Assembly (NCBI GenBank): GCA_950022655.1
Contig: OX465579.1
Span: forward strand, 52,679,950 to 52,743,949
Length of the DNA stretch: 64,000 nt
Direction of reading: 5' to 3'
From: Alentia gelatinosa
Lineage: Eukaryota > Annelida > Polychaeta > Phyllodocida > Polynoidae
Part shown: piece after piece, positions 1-12,879 of the stretch
Position numbering within the stretch: position 1 is the stretch's first letter
Layout: each line of letters starts with the position of its first letter
The notes under the pieces: generated by a model
Database searches by the model: none
What the model was told of the DNA's origin: nothing
The model's input: the letters and a program-made list of their open reading frames with translations, nothing else
Program-made: the position numbers and the translations under genes

Positions 1-417
1 TTGATATTTTGTTTAGTTTAGATTTGGTCAGGGTAATTACATTATGTTGATGTTGATATAATACGTATCTGCCGGATGAGTAGGCTATGACACTCACATA
101 ACGTTATTTTAGTGTGTATGCATTGATTGCGATACTCATTACGATCGTGTCGTTCGTTAGGAGGTGTTGCCGAAAGAATTCGCCTCTCTCTAATTATAGC
201 AAAATCAGAGTGAGGGGCCCTTACATCCAGACTTATTCCGTAACACCGAAAACCGACTAATAATGATATATGCTGGAAACAATCACCGCGCTCTGACATT
301 GATTATATAATTCTGTGATTAGATCTCAAGCAGTGCAGTAGAGCTGAGATTGTTCGATGCTATCACGAGACTGATTTCATTAACCTTCTCCTATTTGGAA
401 AACAGAAGAGGACTCAC

Positions 418-3400
418 CTTCTCGCCGTTCTCCTTGGCGGCGTTGAGCTGCTCCTCCACCCAGGCGAGCTGGTTAGCCGGGTCAGGACGGTTAAACGCAA
501 AGTGGTTCTTCTCGTACCACAAGACAGTGTTGAGATTCACCAGCCGTAAGCCTGGACGAAGTTCCATCGAGTAGTAACCACCTGCAGTAACAAGAAGGAG
601 ACTATTAGATAAATAGCAGCAATCATATAACATGATGTGACCGACGAATGTGACCATCTGAGACTACGGCTTTGCAGTCGTTAAATGTGAAAAAGGGCAT
701 CACTGAAATGTATCATCAATGGTATACAAAGTCCCCATTGAGAATGTATGGGCAGTCAGTAAACCACTACCCATTATTTGAAAAATGTCAGATAGCATGA
801 CCATGCGATACGGATTCAGATCGGTGCCATACGGCCTCAAAGCCATTGAAAATAGATACAACACACGATGGTTTTATGAATAGGTGGCTCTGTAAAGCAC
901 TCGAGGTTTGCATCGTAATACCCTCGGTGAAGCTCGTGTATTACTACGCGTCAACCACTCGTGGTCTACGGCCTCCTGTCCACAAAACCATCGATTATTG
1001 CTTATATCCTAGAGTTATTAGGTGAAGTGACCTCTTCTATTCCCCAAATCGCGCTTTTACTTCATCGTCCAATGTGTCCTCCTTTAGCACCACCTTTCGG
1101 TTCATTGCCTTTTCCTTGCTGGTAGTCTTTCTTACCGCACTGGGGATAAGAATAGAAGTAAGCTGAGTTGACACCATGAGCAATCATTGAATCAATAAAC
1201 TTCATTCAACTTTACGTGACTGTTCGACTGCTTCCTTCCATTAGAATTATCACAGATATATCTAACATGATAGTAATACCCAACAAAGAGCAGAGTTTCT
1301 TTACAATCATCTCTGATTCAAATACAAATGACATGACATGAATATATGCATTCTTTAGATGGCGAAGACGAGGCCAAGGAAGTCTACTCCCCGCGAGATG
1401 CTACCTTGAAACGACCGTCGCTGGTAACCATGGTGTGCCTGCTGTCTGCGGCACCATAACTAATTACGTTGCCAGGAATCCCAGGAAGATGGGATACAAC
1501 ACAAACTTTAAACAGATGGACGTTATCCCGAGCTGGGTCTAAATAGGTCTAGCTATATCATATAGGGAATTTTTTTCTTCAAATATATGTATGTATCGAA
1601 AACCTCAAATAAATATACATGTAAATATATAAGAATATCTGTATCATCTCTAGGTCTTGTATTACCTCCACGTAAATGATTGTCATGCTGCACAGATATC
1701 CGCACTTCCATTCATCCATTAATCTCAAGAGCCAGTAGAGGACTCCTCTAGAACTGCCAATCGGGCTAAACATTCATATTTGAATTGGTTGCGAAATCGC
1801 ACATTGTTTGAACTTCATTCTACAAGTTAATGAGTCGGAAGTCGGGATTTGGCGTCATAGTGTTCAATCATGGTTATTTTATTGATGATGCCATTCAATG
1901 ACAGACGGAAAATGAAATGGACGAGAGGATTGTACCTGGTTTAGTGGTATGTGTCGAATTATAATTTATAGAGGAAAAGGATGTGGCCACGAACAATCCT
2001 AAGATCACTGCAAACATTTAATATCGATCTGCAGTAAACCAATTAACGAAATAAAAGGGAATCCATTATCAGCAATGGCTGCAGCCGGCTATCGACAATA
2101 GACTGAGTACCATCTAACAGGCATATTTTTATATACAAGGCTAAATTTAGCAAACGCCTATTAATGTTTTATGCTGTATGAACTGCTTTGCACAGAAAAA
2201 CAAGCATAAGGTGAACCCAACTGATAAATACAATGCCCAATCCAAGACTTAAACTGACCTACAGTGATATATTCCTAAATATATGAAAAATTCTTGAACT
2301 GACCTTTATTGAAGGTGGCGCTACTCTCATCATCTAAAAGGTTGCCCCAGCCACTGGTTTCCAGCAAGTCCTTATAATACTCATCCGGAGCAAGCGGAAC
2401 TTGGTTGGCGGGCCAGGCGTCGTGGTTGCCTAGCGACGGCAGGATGGTGACGTTGGGGAATACGTCACGTAGGAGGTCGGTGACGTTCTTGACGACGTTG
2501 TATACCTTAGCTGGACTTAACAGGTCGTCGGGCACGTGTGGCACAGAGTCACTGCAATGAGAGAAACACGTGAAATGAGGTATTTGTTATCATAGGCTTT
2601 ATCACTTACAGACGTCCTTACACATGGTTTGCCTTAAAACTACATGACCTTTATAAACCTTTCTTGAGCAGACGAAAACCGGATGATGCCTAGATTTGAA
2701 ACACTATCCACGATATCACATCATAATTTTTCATAAAATAATACACAATTAAACAATAAACTTCCACAGATTATGGATATAACATAATATTTATGATAGA
2801 GAAATAAATAAACATATTATAGCTAACATATCATATCACGTGATAAAACAAGGGAATTATGAGTTCTCCTTTAGAAGTATAGACTGACATTGCTATGTTA
2901 TCTATCTCTACATATATTAGGCTGTCACAGGCCTCGCCCATAAAGGATTGATTAAGACTACATGAATTTGACATGTTCCTTAAGACTATATGACTCACAA
3001 GAGTACCTTAAGACTACACCACAGATAAGTCTATCTTGAGACTGCACGACCTACAACAGTACCTTGAGATCATACAACCGTAAAGTCTGCAGGAATTCGA
3101 AAGATGCTTTTTCCATGTCTATGACATTTTAATGACGACTGGTCACTATCGAAAGTAATGTGGGCTGCATTTATTCAATATGGATTCAACAAGCAAGAGA
3201 AGCTGTGATAAGAATCAAGGACATTCCAGACTGATCCGCTGAGAAGTGTTTTCTTAAGCGATGGCTTCTGTAAATAATTATGAAATTCTGCAAGAAGCGA
3301 CCCCCCAGGTGTGGAAGACGACGCCATCAGAATCAAATTTTGGTTTGTAAATCCGTCTGAAATAGCTCACGTTTTACGGGTAATTCCCTTTCTGCGTAAA

Positions 3401-3959
3401 TGATTTATTCCAGCCAGTGCTTTGAGAATTACGGTGACAGGTAGGTTTTTGTTCGACTTTTTCATTGAAGATCCCTTATTTGATTTCCCAGGTCATCTTC
3501 GGTTTTCAGTGTTCATAAATATTCATAAGGTGTTTTCAGGGACGGCAGGTTCTGTTTACGCCGTATATCGACTTCTGTGAATTACCTGGATGCCTCTATC
3601 AGTACCTAGTTATCAAGTTTTAAAAGTCACTGTATTATACATGTCCATAACCATCAAAAATGACTTGGACATGCATCATTATTGGAATAGTTAACATTGC
3701 AGGGATGCCCGTTCCGGTTTGATGTCTTTTTTTCTGGAAGCGACCTACCCTGTCCACAGGATGAAGTCGGGGTCCGGACGTATAGTGTGCATGGCTCTCA
3801 CTGCTGACGTCACCAGCGTCCACGGAGCGTCACACTTATAGTTTCCATAGCGACCGTTGTTCCTGTCGTCGCCGTCACCGTCGTTGTGACAGTTGTACTG
3901 AGAGCCCGTCTCGCTGTAGTTTGCATCGTAATGAACATCTGTCAACTGCCAGAATATAC
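418..3959 (-). CDS. SMPDL3: SMPDL3-like acid sphingomyelinase-like phosphodiesterase (partial gene)
   Basis: Three internal exons are visible on the minus strand: 3759-3959, 2304-2551 and 418-581. Acceptor and donor phases join cleanly (G-D at the first junction, K-G at the second, phase 0 at the last donor). The encoded part, about 204 residues, carries the calcineurin-like metallophosphatase signature in order: WQLTDVHYD (metal-binding D and H), DFILWTGDSVPH (metal Asp) and LPSLGNHDAWP (GNHD block), then GGYYSMELRPGLRLVNLNT and DPANQLAWVEEQL, which are typical of SMPDL3A/B rather than saposin-containing SMPD1. The family comprises secreted or lysosomal zinc enzymes that hydrolyse phosphodiester or pyrophosphate bonds of nucleotides or lipids. 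The C-terminal third lies beyond the left edge. The exon with the start codon and signal peptide should lie right of 3959 but could not be recognised. A versus B type cannot be decided. Confidence 0.88.
582..2303 (-). other. Intron of the SMPDL3-like gene
   Basis: This non-coding interval separates the two 3'-most visible exons; the donor is at 2303 and the acceptor at 582. It contains an imperfect foldback at about 862-1003, reported separately, and AT-rich sequence around 1600-1650. I see no further exon or RNA gene in it. The neighbouring intron, 2552-3758, is likewise AT-rich with no recognisable element. Confidence 0.75.
862..1003. repeat. Imperfect foldback element in SMPDL3-like intron
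   Basis: The outer arms contain CGATGGTTTT-like sequence near 864 and its complement AAAACCATCG near 985. The inner arms pair CTCGAGGTTTGCATCGTAATAC (about 899) imperfectly with the stretch ending in the CCACTCG block (about 961). The whole 140-bp segment can fold into one interrupted hairpin. This may be a small MITE remnant; no target-site duplication was recognised. Confidence 0.5.
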
Positions 3960-5398
3960 CTGTAAACAGAATTTAGTATTTTTTAAGATTAAATCATACT
4001 ATTCCTTTGAGACATCTGACAAGATGCAACTCGTGATCTTCACAACCACTTTAACCCCAAAACCTATCCTAATTATATCTGCCTAAATTATCTTGAAGTA
4101 TCCTTTCCCAACGCTCAGTAAAATAGATTACTACCTTCGATGTAATAATCAACTGTCATCCGAAATTGTAGCTGATATTTGATTGGTCGATTAGGGTCAC
4201 ATAGTACAATACTATAATAGGGGTAGCAGGTCTAAGCTGCCATCCACTTGTAGGCCTGTTCTAGCCACGTCTTCATATGATACTTTTAACAATAGAAATT
4301 AAAATAAAAACTGCAAACAATACATATTCATCAACACGAGGACAGTGGCTTTAGATGAAATGTACCATCAAGGCTGAGAGCAAAGGACCCTATCGACCTC
4401 ATAAGAGCCTGCCATTCGCTCTTATTATACATTCTAATTAAATTTTGAGCCTAGTTGATTCTTCACAAAAGCTGTAACGTTTTCCCATGGGGAATATTGA
4501 ATAATTGAAGTATACGGTTGATTCAAGACATTTAACTTTGTAGCGAAACTTTCTTGAGAAAAATTGCAATCTCGGCCATTCTGAAATTGTGCAGATCATG
4601 TTTTCTGTACAATTCGGCAAATATGATAAGAGAAAAAATATAACAAGTAAATATCTTTCCCTGACTTTTTCACAGAATAAAATAAAATCCTGTATAAACG
4701 ATTTACATATGAGTCTATGGGATTTGTTTAAGACAACGTCGCATGCACTGAAATATACTGTCTGGGAGATTGATATACATTTCTGGTGGTTTTGCTTTGA
4801 ATAAAGTCGACTCGTACGGAAGGTTAATAGACATTTAACCTAAGGTTTACTCAAATATCAGTCTGCATGGCTGGTTTCTTAAATCCGAGGTATGATGACG
4901 CCCCACCCCACCCCCAGCAATCCATATCATAGTCTAGCAATGTACAATAACCCACAATATATAAGCCGTTCACAATTTAGGGTTGTTCATGCCTTGGAAT
5001 ATAATATTGTTTGACTCCAGGTAATCCTAGGATTCTAATTGGACAGGTATCAACTTAAATCCAATGCCTTGGTTTGTTTTCAATGTTGAACTTGGTCAAC
5101 GCTTTCTAATAACGCGAATGACATGAATGCCATGATTTGCATGACATATCAAACATGCTGCAATTGATATGGGAACCATACAAGGCAACCTCGACCATGA
5201 ATGGTAATCAAGGTGTAGTTGTTGCCAAGAACTGTCTGTAAACGTGCCATCAAATGTGACACGATTAACATTAAAGACCCATTTTTAGCAAAAGCAGCGG
5301 AAATAATATATTGTCAGACTACTGCCCAAAAGGCTATAATGATTATCTGTTTCTTTGTTTCTTGCCCACTTAAAAGGGAAAGCTTAGGCATACTTAGG

Positions 5399-5632
5399 CG
5401 TAACCCACTTGCACCCTCACCTTTCCCTTTCTGCAACTACCTAATTCTAGGATCCAACTATATTAAACATCAGTGGGTCAATGAGGTATTACGGTCTCTA
5501 GTGATTGGACAGGGTCAGCTGGGCACACCTCTAAGACCATGAGACACTAGCCATCTGCTCTTTCCCAATATCACATTGAATAGTACACAGATAGTGAAGG
5601 GGTAGTCTATTTTTTCAGCAAGCTAGAAGTCC
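5399..5632 (+). repeat. SINE-like dispersed repeat, copy 1
   Basis: It shares a recognisable order of blocks with copies at 18427-18663 (+) and 61822-61975 (-): GTAACCCACTTG, then GGTCAATGAG, then TCAGCTGGG, CCTCTAAGACC, ACACT, CTCTTTCC, and a tail GATAGTGAAGG followed by a T run and CAGCAAGCT. The two plus-strand copies share about 235 bp. No tRNA-like A and B boxes were convincingly seen, so SINE is only a working label. Confidence 0.6.
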
Positions 5633-5689
5633 ATGTGAGCATGGCAACGTACATAGCGCGTGCAAAGCACGCTCTAACAAGCATATTGA

Positions 5690-5870
5690 AAGATAGACAG
5701 TGCAAGAGAAAAAGAAAGGTGATAGATAAGGGGAAAAGATAGAAAACATACATAAACACAAATTGACAAAGATAGGCACACACTCACATGAAGATACAGA
5801 CAGAAAGACGGAGGCAGACAAATTGAAACAGGCAGGCAGACATACAGATACGCAGGGAGAGAGTGCAAGT
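5690..5870. repeat. Purine-rich low-complexity tract
   Basis: The plus strand is dominated by AGATAGACAG, GACAGAAAGAC and GGCAGGCAGACA-like words, a degenerate GACA/GATA simple sequence. It produces spurious cysteine- and serine-rich open frames on the minus strand and has no coding character. Confidence 0.7.
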
Positions 5871-6895
5871 AAATGACTTAATCTGCGCAGTGCCGGGAGG
5901 ACCAGAAACCCGAGTCGGGGGATCAGTCTGTTTTAATTACGTCACTGTTAATTGGTGCCAGACGCTGCAGTTAAAATGCTGAATATGCTGGAGTTCTCTC
6001 TCCTGTTCATTTTTATTTGCCGGTCGTGCGGGGTTACTAGTCTACTGTTACTTTCCCTCAACTAGAGGATGGCAATTATACCGAACTCTGGGACGCCAAG
6101 ACGCGATGCGAGGTAACTTCTAGACAACACGCGTAATTAGCTCTTCCTTCCATGTCCTAACAACATGCAAGTTTATATTGCGATCTTCGAGTAAACAGAT
6201 TACATCTATGTGCATTTACTTAAATTATTCGGAATTAGTTGAAGACTTAACTAGTAAATCGCGAATGTGGATAAACAAAATAAGCTTGGAAGGAATGGTT
6301 CGATAATTCAGTTTAAGTATTCTAGGTATTTCGGATAAAAATAAACAGAAACGCGGAATCACTGCAGTTTGTACCTGAATATCCACTGATATTCATACTC
6401 AACTTAGATGGGCTGATGAAATAATCTAATCTATGTGACAAACAGAGGAAGAAGAAGACACAGATACCTGAGCGAGGAAATTTCCAATATTAGTGTGACT
6501 TGCATATCCCGCAAATTTGTTTTATCAATCTTTTCTGATCATTATGGGTAGACCAAATATTACTCAACGAATGTTATGTAAGTGGAACCCTGGTACAACT
6601 GGTCCCGTGTCCAGGATACCTGGTGCCTGGATTCATGGTCATTCAGCGTGAGAGATGCTACAATGCCGGTACTTCCGTCCCTCATCTCGTGTGCCTGCAA
6701 TGTGTGCACTTCTCAATGCGGACAAGTAATATTGCGCCTACACTTTTACCGATCTCTAAGGTAGACAAAGGGTGGATGATTCCATGGCGGCATTCCTTTG
6801 GTGTCCTGATATTAGACGTTGGCAGGGATGTAGGCAGCATCAGGAATGCATTGCAAAGCTGCATACTGTCTATCCTAAGCAGGATTCACACGATG

Positions 6896-7092
6896 GGATT
6901 CATGGACCTCACAGGGTGTTTGTCCGAGAGAAACCCTGCTGAGATTCTGTACCCGAACACAATCTCTACATCTGAATTGCAGGGTTCTATTTCCCTGAGA
7001 CATGTTTTTCCCCTGCAATTATTGGCGACATTTACCCCTAACAAGGAACAGAACCTCATAGGATTTTCAGCCCTGTGAGGTACATGAATCCC
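6896..7092. repeat. Foldback with 22-bp inverted termini
   Basis: The left end GGGATTCATGGACCTCACAG (6896) is repeated in inverse complement at 7071-7092, with one mismatch over 22 bp. The 150-bp interior also contains two related GCAGGG/CCCTGC words. Size and ends fit a small non-autonomous DNA element or a hairpin locus. No duplicated target was found. Confidence 0.6.
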
Positions 7093-10000
7093 ACCATGTT
7101 TATTCCACTTTATACCCATTTAGACTTACCCATGCCCCATATATAGCTATTTAGGTCCTACGGGAATGGGCACATTTTACATATGCCAAAATGTGGTATT
7201 TCTGACACATGGTTATTTCAATCAGCATATGACATAATCCAGGTTAGAGTGTATAGAAAATCATACGTCTACTCACTGGGGTGAGTAACAATTTATTGCC
7301 CTTATTCTTTAGCACCGAATAGTAGACTGCGAGGTATATTAGTGAGCATTGTACTCCATGCTCTCGCCGCAAAATAGCTTTACTACTTTTCACAACAAGG
7401 CTTTTGCCCGAAGCAAGTCTATGTCCTTATTTTCACAAATTTTATTTTATCTATGTATTTATCAAAGATAATTAGAGATGTCACTTTGGAGCTGATGAAG
7501 TTTCATTAGAAGTCCATCCATCATCAATATGGAAATAGAAGTAGTGTTTTTGTGTGTTCCGCTCCCGATCACATGCGCAGACACTGAGAGAATCATCAGC
7601 ATCGTTCAACCTATCCATGAATATTTTGATTACCCTCCTGCCGTAGCTTCATTTATTCAAGTGAAAATAATAAGTCGCTGGGTCTAACCTTTGAATCAAT
7701 GCTTTGCTATTTTTTTTACATTATAGGCTTGTGCAAACACATCATAAGATAGCTTATGGTCATCATATCACAAGTAGACCATGAATTCTGTGTGAATTGC
7801 CCTCTATGATAACTAACGATGCCATTATATATCACTAGATCATTAATGGTGTCATTTATCGTTTACTAGGTTGCTAACAGTGCCACTATCGTGCATAAAT
7901 GAATCACCGATGGTGCTATCCTCATACATCATCAGATGGCTAACGGTCCCACCATCATGCATCTCCAGTTCGTTAGGCGTTAGCTTCATGCATCAATACT
8001 CTATACATCTCGTGACACGTTACAAACGGTTGAACTCTTACAGCACGGTTGTACACCATTACCAAAAGCTAGACTAATTAACCCCATAAGACATCGACAG
8101 TTGTTCCCGATTTATCCCGACAATCGGCTTGATGAGAGTCGGGAATAAACTGTCTATGCTTTCTCTCTATACAACTTCGACATCCACACTATTCCCGATC
8201 ACACCTCTTCCTTTTGCAACCTCGTACGTTACCGGGATGAAATCAAAGAGAGCAACCGGGAGCCGTGCATTAATAAGTTTGATAACCTCTGTTATCTTTA
8301 AGATATCAGAAAGTGGTTTTTAAAACTATAATCGCCACTGTCACCCTACAAATCGATATAAACACTTGTAAATCCGACTGGGGGATAGGTAGCATCCCTA
8401 TTTAAGCGGCCTGAATGTGCTTACATCTACAATTTTAAGGTCGGGCACAGTCAGTCATTACCCCCAACCTAGTAATGTCCGACGTCTCGGCAAAGGCAAT
8501 AAAGTGGAATCGGGCAGAGTTGTGTGTCGATGTTTCATAGGTCAATGGTCTCGAGTAAATTAAGGAATCATGAATTTACAAAACTATAATACACCAACCA
8601 TAACATGGAATAAAATGCGTGGAAGCCATTATTTTGACCAAGATGACATGGTCTAGACTAGGTTATATGACAAGGGCAATTGTGAGAAATGCCCTAACGC
8701 TTTCTCGCCCAAAGAGAACATCTTTATTTGGTGTATTTTCGGGCTTAGAGCTACTGTTGCTGAATAACCTTCTCGTCTAGAAAGGGTTAAGCTCTTGACC
8801 TTTGCTCAAGCAGGTAGCAGCCTTCTGCCCCGTCACCAACTTCACACTCGCTATTCAGATGCAAGTCCCGGAACATTCTAAAGTATCATTATACCTAACC
8901 ACCAGCGGATGAATTCACAATCTCCCAGATCAAATTTCCCCATATTACACGTCATAAAGTGTTTAATAACGTGATTGGTATAGACGCTGCAGACTTTGCA
9001 GAAACTCTCTTATGGGCAGCTCCTGGATCCTTAAAGGCATGTGTCCCATGCGCTACTAGAGAGGATGGTATCAGAGTCTGGGTCGATGGTGGGTGGTCTT
9101 CGCCACTGCCGGGCGGCCAGGTGCAGACCGGGTCATGTCCACTAAGTAGTTATATTTGTAAGGTCGTAAAAAATAGTTCCCCGTTTCTGTTACGGGCACT
9201 TTGACAATATACTTATATACCATGGGGATCCAGAGAAGTTTTTTTCTCCCTGATAGTTTTCTGGTACACCCCAGAGTTAAATAAACTAGTAGATATTATA
9301 AACTGCATGGTTCTATACTTTGATACAGGAGAGATATATATTGCAGGCCGCTCAAATATGTTTGTGTGAGTTGAGCTGTTTTTATATGAAAGAAACCAAT
9401 ACTGTTGAAAGGAAGTATATGACATTGTAGCACATGTATAGAGGCAAATGTCCAGAGGTTTTGCGTGATATGATTAATCTCAATCGGTCCCCAGACAAAA
9501 TTACCTCCCTAAATTTTGATAACATTGTATTATACACGTAAGTGAACGTTTATTACATCACATACTTAAAAACCCGTCGGGACATTGTCGAATGGAATGC
9601 TAATTTTACGGTCGAAGGTTTGATACAACCAGTGTTTTGATAGTGTCTATAGATAAAATACGACCCGTAATAACAGACTACCGTCGTCTCTAAAACTTCA
9701 TGACATATATATGTTTAATTATCCCCATCTGTGAGATAGCACTACCCCCCCCCCCTCCTCTTTAAGCTGCAATTCAAAGACTATTATATGATTTTACATG
9801 TACTAATTACCATCATGATAGAAGTTACCCACATTTTCCTGCTCAGTGCCCCTAGAAGTTAACAGTGAACTCACCATCCGCGGTTCACACACGCGGAGAG
9901 AATGTGACAGAACTCACGGAGATGAGCTGGGTGGGTTTTGTAGAGGCTTAGAAACGTGTTATATGCTAAAGGATTACAGAGACCTGGGTGCAAACATGTA

Positions 10001-11808
10001 CAACGTCCTGCATATCTACCAATGTCCTCCATACTGAGCTCTTAACGTGACTGGATACAGAAGGGTCCAACCATGCAAAGGACACACAGATAACCATATA
10101 TATTTAGACACACATCCTCCATCGTACCCCTTCTTCACTGAATCCCGCTGGCCCTGCTTTTGCATGACAGACTTGTATACATGTGCTTATCTACAGACTG
10201 ACACGGTGAAGCCATGCATCCTCACTGAATGATTATACCTTTTAATGCTATAATAGGCCAAAAAACGAAACGTTCCGTGCATTTGGGTGGTTGCATGTAT
10301 ACAGGTAGTTTCAGTGATTTCAGCCGCTATGTTTACTATATGTACGAACTTACGCATTAGATATGGTCCCCTGAAGTCCCCCGACAAGCTATATTTAACT
10401 ACATTCAATGTACTACGCCTGGCCTGATTCATGATAGAGCCAAGTGGATTCTGGCAACCTCTGAGTACTGAGGATCGGTTGTCTGGTTTTTACGTCCCAC
10501 TGAATCCTGAGATCACTTTAAAGGGCCTCTCTCCCCAATTCCCTCCGGCCTCTAACCATATCTTAATACTGATATTCAACGCTTCTCACTTTTGTTTATG
10601 AATATCATTTCAGCTGCCGAATTACATACGGCATATCTAAAATCCCTAGGAATGAGTGGTGTAGATCTACATGTGTATTTTGACTAGACACTCATTAACT
10701 TTCTAGATAAGGTCCTTCAAAATTGGGTCTAAATTCATAGCAGTGAGATCCAGGCCATGACTTCCAGATCCCAGTAGAAAAATATCCTCATATCCCAAGA
10801 AAAATACAAATTCGAATCTGCTAACAACGTGCATCGGAGTAAATCTATGAGTCCTTTACCTGCCCCTCCACCTACCACACCCTTTTAACCAGGCCACAGT
10901 GACTCTTTAACTGGGGAGGAGTATGAAAGTGAGAGGTATACAAAAAGGTCACGGAGGCACCGTTTACAGAAAGTATGCCTATATGACAGACCTTCGATTC
11001 CTGGGTCCGAAGTTTGAGGAAGGTAACACATCTTAAAGTTGTCTCATTTCTTAGCGCATGTCCATGATAATCAAACTATTAACACATAGAACTGTTTTCC
11101 CCCATAAAACTGGGGGCGTGGTCAAGAGCTATAGGCTACTGTAGACTTATATAAATAGGAAAATTACCTGAGTGGGGTCACTTCCATATAACAGAGCTCA
11201 CCTTCCCCCACAAGACGTCTAATATACTTAGCACTGATTAGAAGTTCTGCTATTCCACCTCTGTTAAAACTGCAATCGGTGAATATATCCAATTCCTATC
11301 TCACACCCCTATCCTTCCCTTCTCTGATGTGAGGAGGCCGGTCGGGACTGCTCAATGTTGCCGGGTCTCGTGCGCCTATACCCCGGCCAAACCCCGTCCC
11401 TCACCCGGTGCACGTCTCCGACGAGGCCCCTCAGCCTTTCCTCTGCTTTGAACTCAACTCACAGCAAACAAGCACCAGCCACCTACCAGTGTCGGGGCCA
11501 ATCGCCTTCCCAACTGTTGGCGTACTTGTGGCGAGTAGATGTAGTATTCCAAACAGTATAAAAACTTTGCTCCCTTGGGGCGGGTAGCTGGCGATGGTCA
11601 CGGAACCCTTCATGTTGTTCCCGCCTGTGAGGTCTGTGAGCGAACGCGCGGGGAACGCCTTTTGGTCGCCTCGAAGCCGACTAGCTAAGGTTCACGGAAC
11701 AAATACCAGGTGGCAGCAAATGACATAACGCCGGCGGGTCGGAGAACTGCCTCTCTGCGTGGAGAAGTACATGAAATAAAAATTCCTTGTTCAAACGATG
11801 GCAGTACA

Positions 11809-11930
11809 CAGGGGCGTCAGAATATTTTGAAAGTGGGGAGGGGGGAGGGGGGCGAACTGAAAAACTGCTGACTTTTCTCTTGGTATGAAGTCAGACTTTG
11901 ATATTATCCTGTTCCACTGGATTTACCGTG
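11809..11930 (+). mobile_element. Solitary left end of the CAGGGGCGTCAGAA element family
   Basis: The segment starts with CAGGGGCGTCAGAA, then TTTTGAAAGTGGGG and a G-rich run, then CTGCTGACTTTTC and a single minisatellite-like AGTCAGACTTTG. This is the same order as the left end of the complete element at 19663. Similarity fades after about 11930 and no matching right terminus was seen nearby, so the copy is truncated or badly decayed. Confidence 0.7.
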
Positions 11931-12879
11931 AGGGTGAGGTATTAGGGACTGGTAAGGTGCATGATATCTCCTCTTTTGAGAATGAAGGTCAACATGAAAA
12001 TCACTTGGAGGGAGAGAGTTGATCACCCGACCGGCCCCCACTCAGTGTCAATATGAATTTTGCGGGAAAAGTATTTGAAACAGGAAACGTTGGTACTTTA
12101 AGATATGTTACCTTCTATATCTATATGCCTCCGAGAGGGAACATTGTGAAGATATCCTGGGCATATCTAGTCTATACATGTGTTTCCGTTCAACGCCACC
12201 GAGCCCTTGCTTGGAAAAGCACGGCAACCAGAGCTATATTCGGAAAATCGTGACCAGATAGCTCTGGTCTGGTTAAATAAGCGGCCTCTTTGACCCAGCA
12301 GCGGGAACTCTTTTGTTACTCTCCTACCAAATCTTTCGTACGCTAGCTGCGAGAATGAAAAAATATGAATTTCATATTTATATTTGGAATTATGTATGTA
12401 AATGAGACGAGAGGACCACAAAGATTTCTGAATTTTAAAAAATTGGTCAATTATTTCAAGAATTATGGAGGAATATCTAGTCAGATTAAGGTTGAATTTG
12501 AGGAACTCAAGTATATAAAGTAGATGACATGTCACCACATCATATTAGCACAGATGAACAGATTTATTACAATAATTCTCTAGATATTCATGATAGAGAC
12601 ACAATATTTAGCAGGCAGAGGTATTGTCATATGCTGAATCCAATGGAGATATTTATTCTCATGTATATTGATGTTGTCATAGTTAATTTGCATATTGATA
12701 GGGAAATCTGTAATGATACTGCATAAATTCTGCATTCGCACAAGATACTAAGTTTTTCGCAGGGTAACGAAGGGGAAAGAAGAAAAGAATACAGGGCTAT
12801 ACAATTATGGTATCAACTACACCAACAAAGGCAGCATTATTATCATACTTCAGAGTTCTTTAAAACATAATGTTCTACA

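Larger units (their letters stand above)
3960..12870. other. Gene-poor, repeat-bearing stretch right of the SMPDL3-like gene
   Basis: I recognised no conserved protein in these 8.9 kb. The first exon and promoter of the minus-strand phosphodiesterase must be here or further right but have no signature I can see. Contents I can name are a SINE-like copy (5399-5632), a purine-rich GACA/GATA-like low-complexity tract (about 5690-5870), a 197-bp foldback (6896-7092), a C-rich run near 9745-9755 and the solitary left end of the 63-bp-minisatellite transposon family (11809-11930). The longest open frame (6623-7078, 151 codons) overlaps the foldback and resembles nothing known. Confidence 0.6.

Noticed and set aside
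5615..5868. Cysteine- and serine-rich small proteins on the minus strand
   Set aside because: They are translations of a purine-rich GACA/GATA-like simple repeat.
6623..7078. 151-codon open frame on the plus strand
   Set aside because: It has no recognisable domain or codon pattern and no splice or conservation cue, it overlaps a foldback, and open frames run antisense to it.
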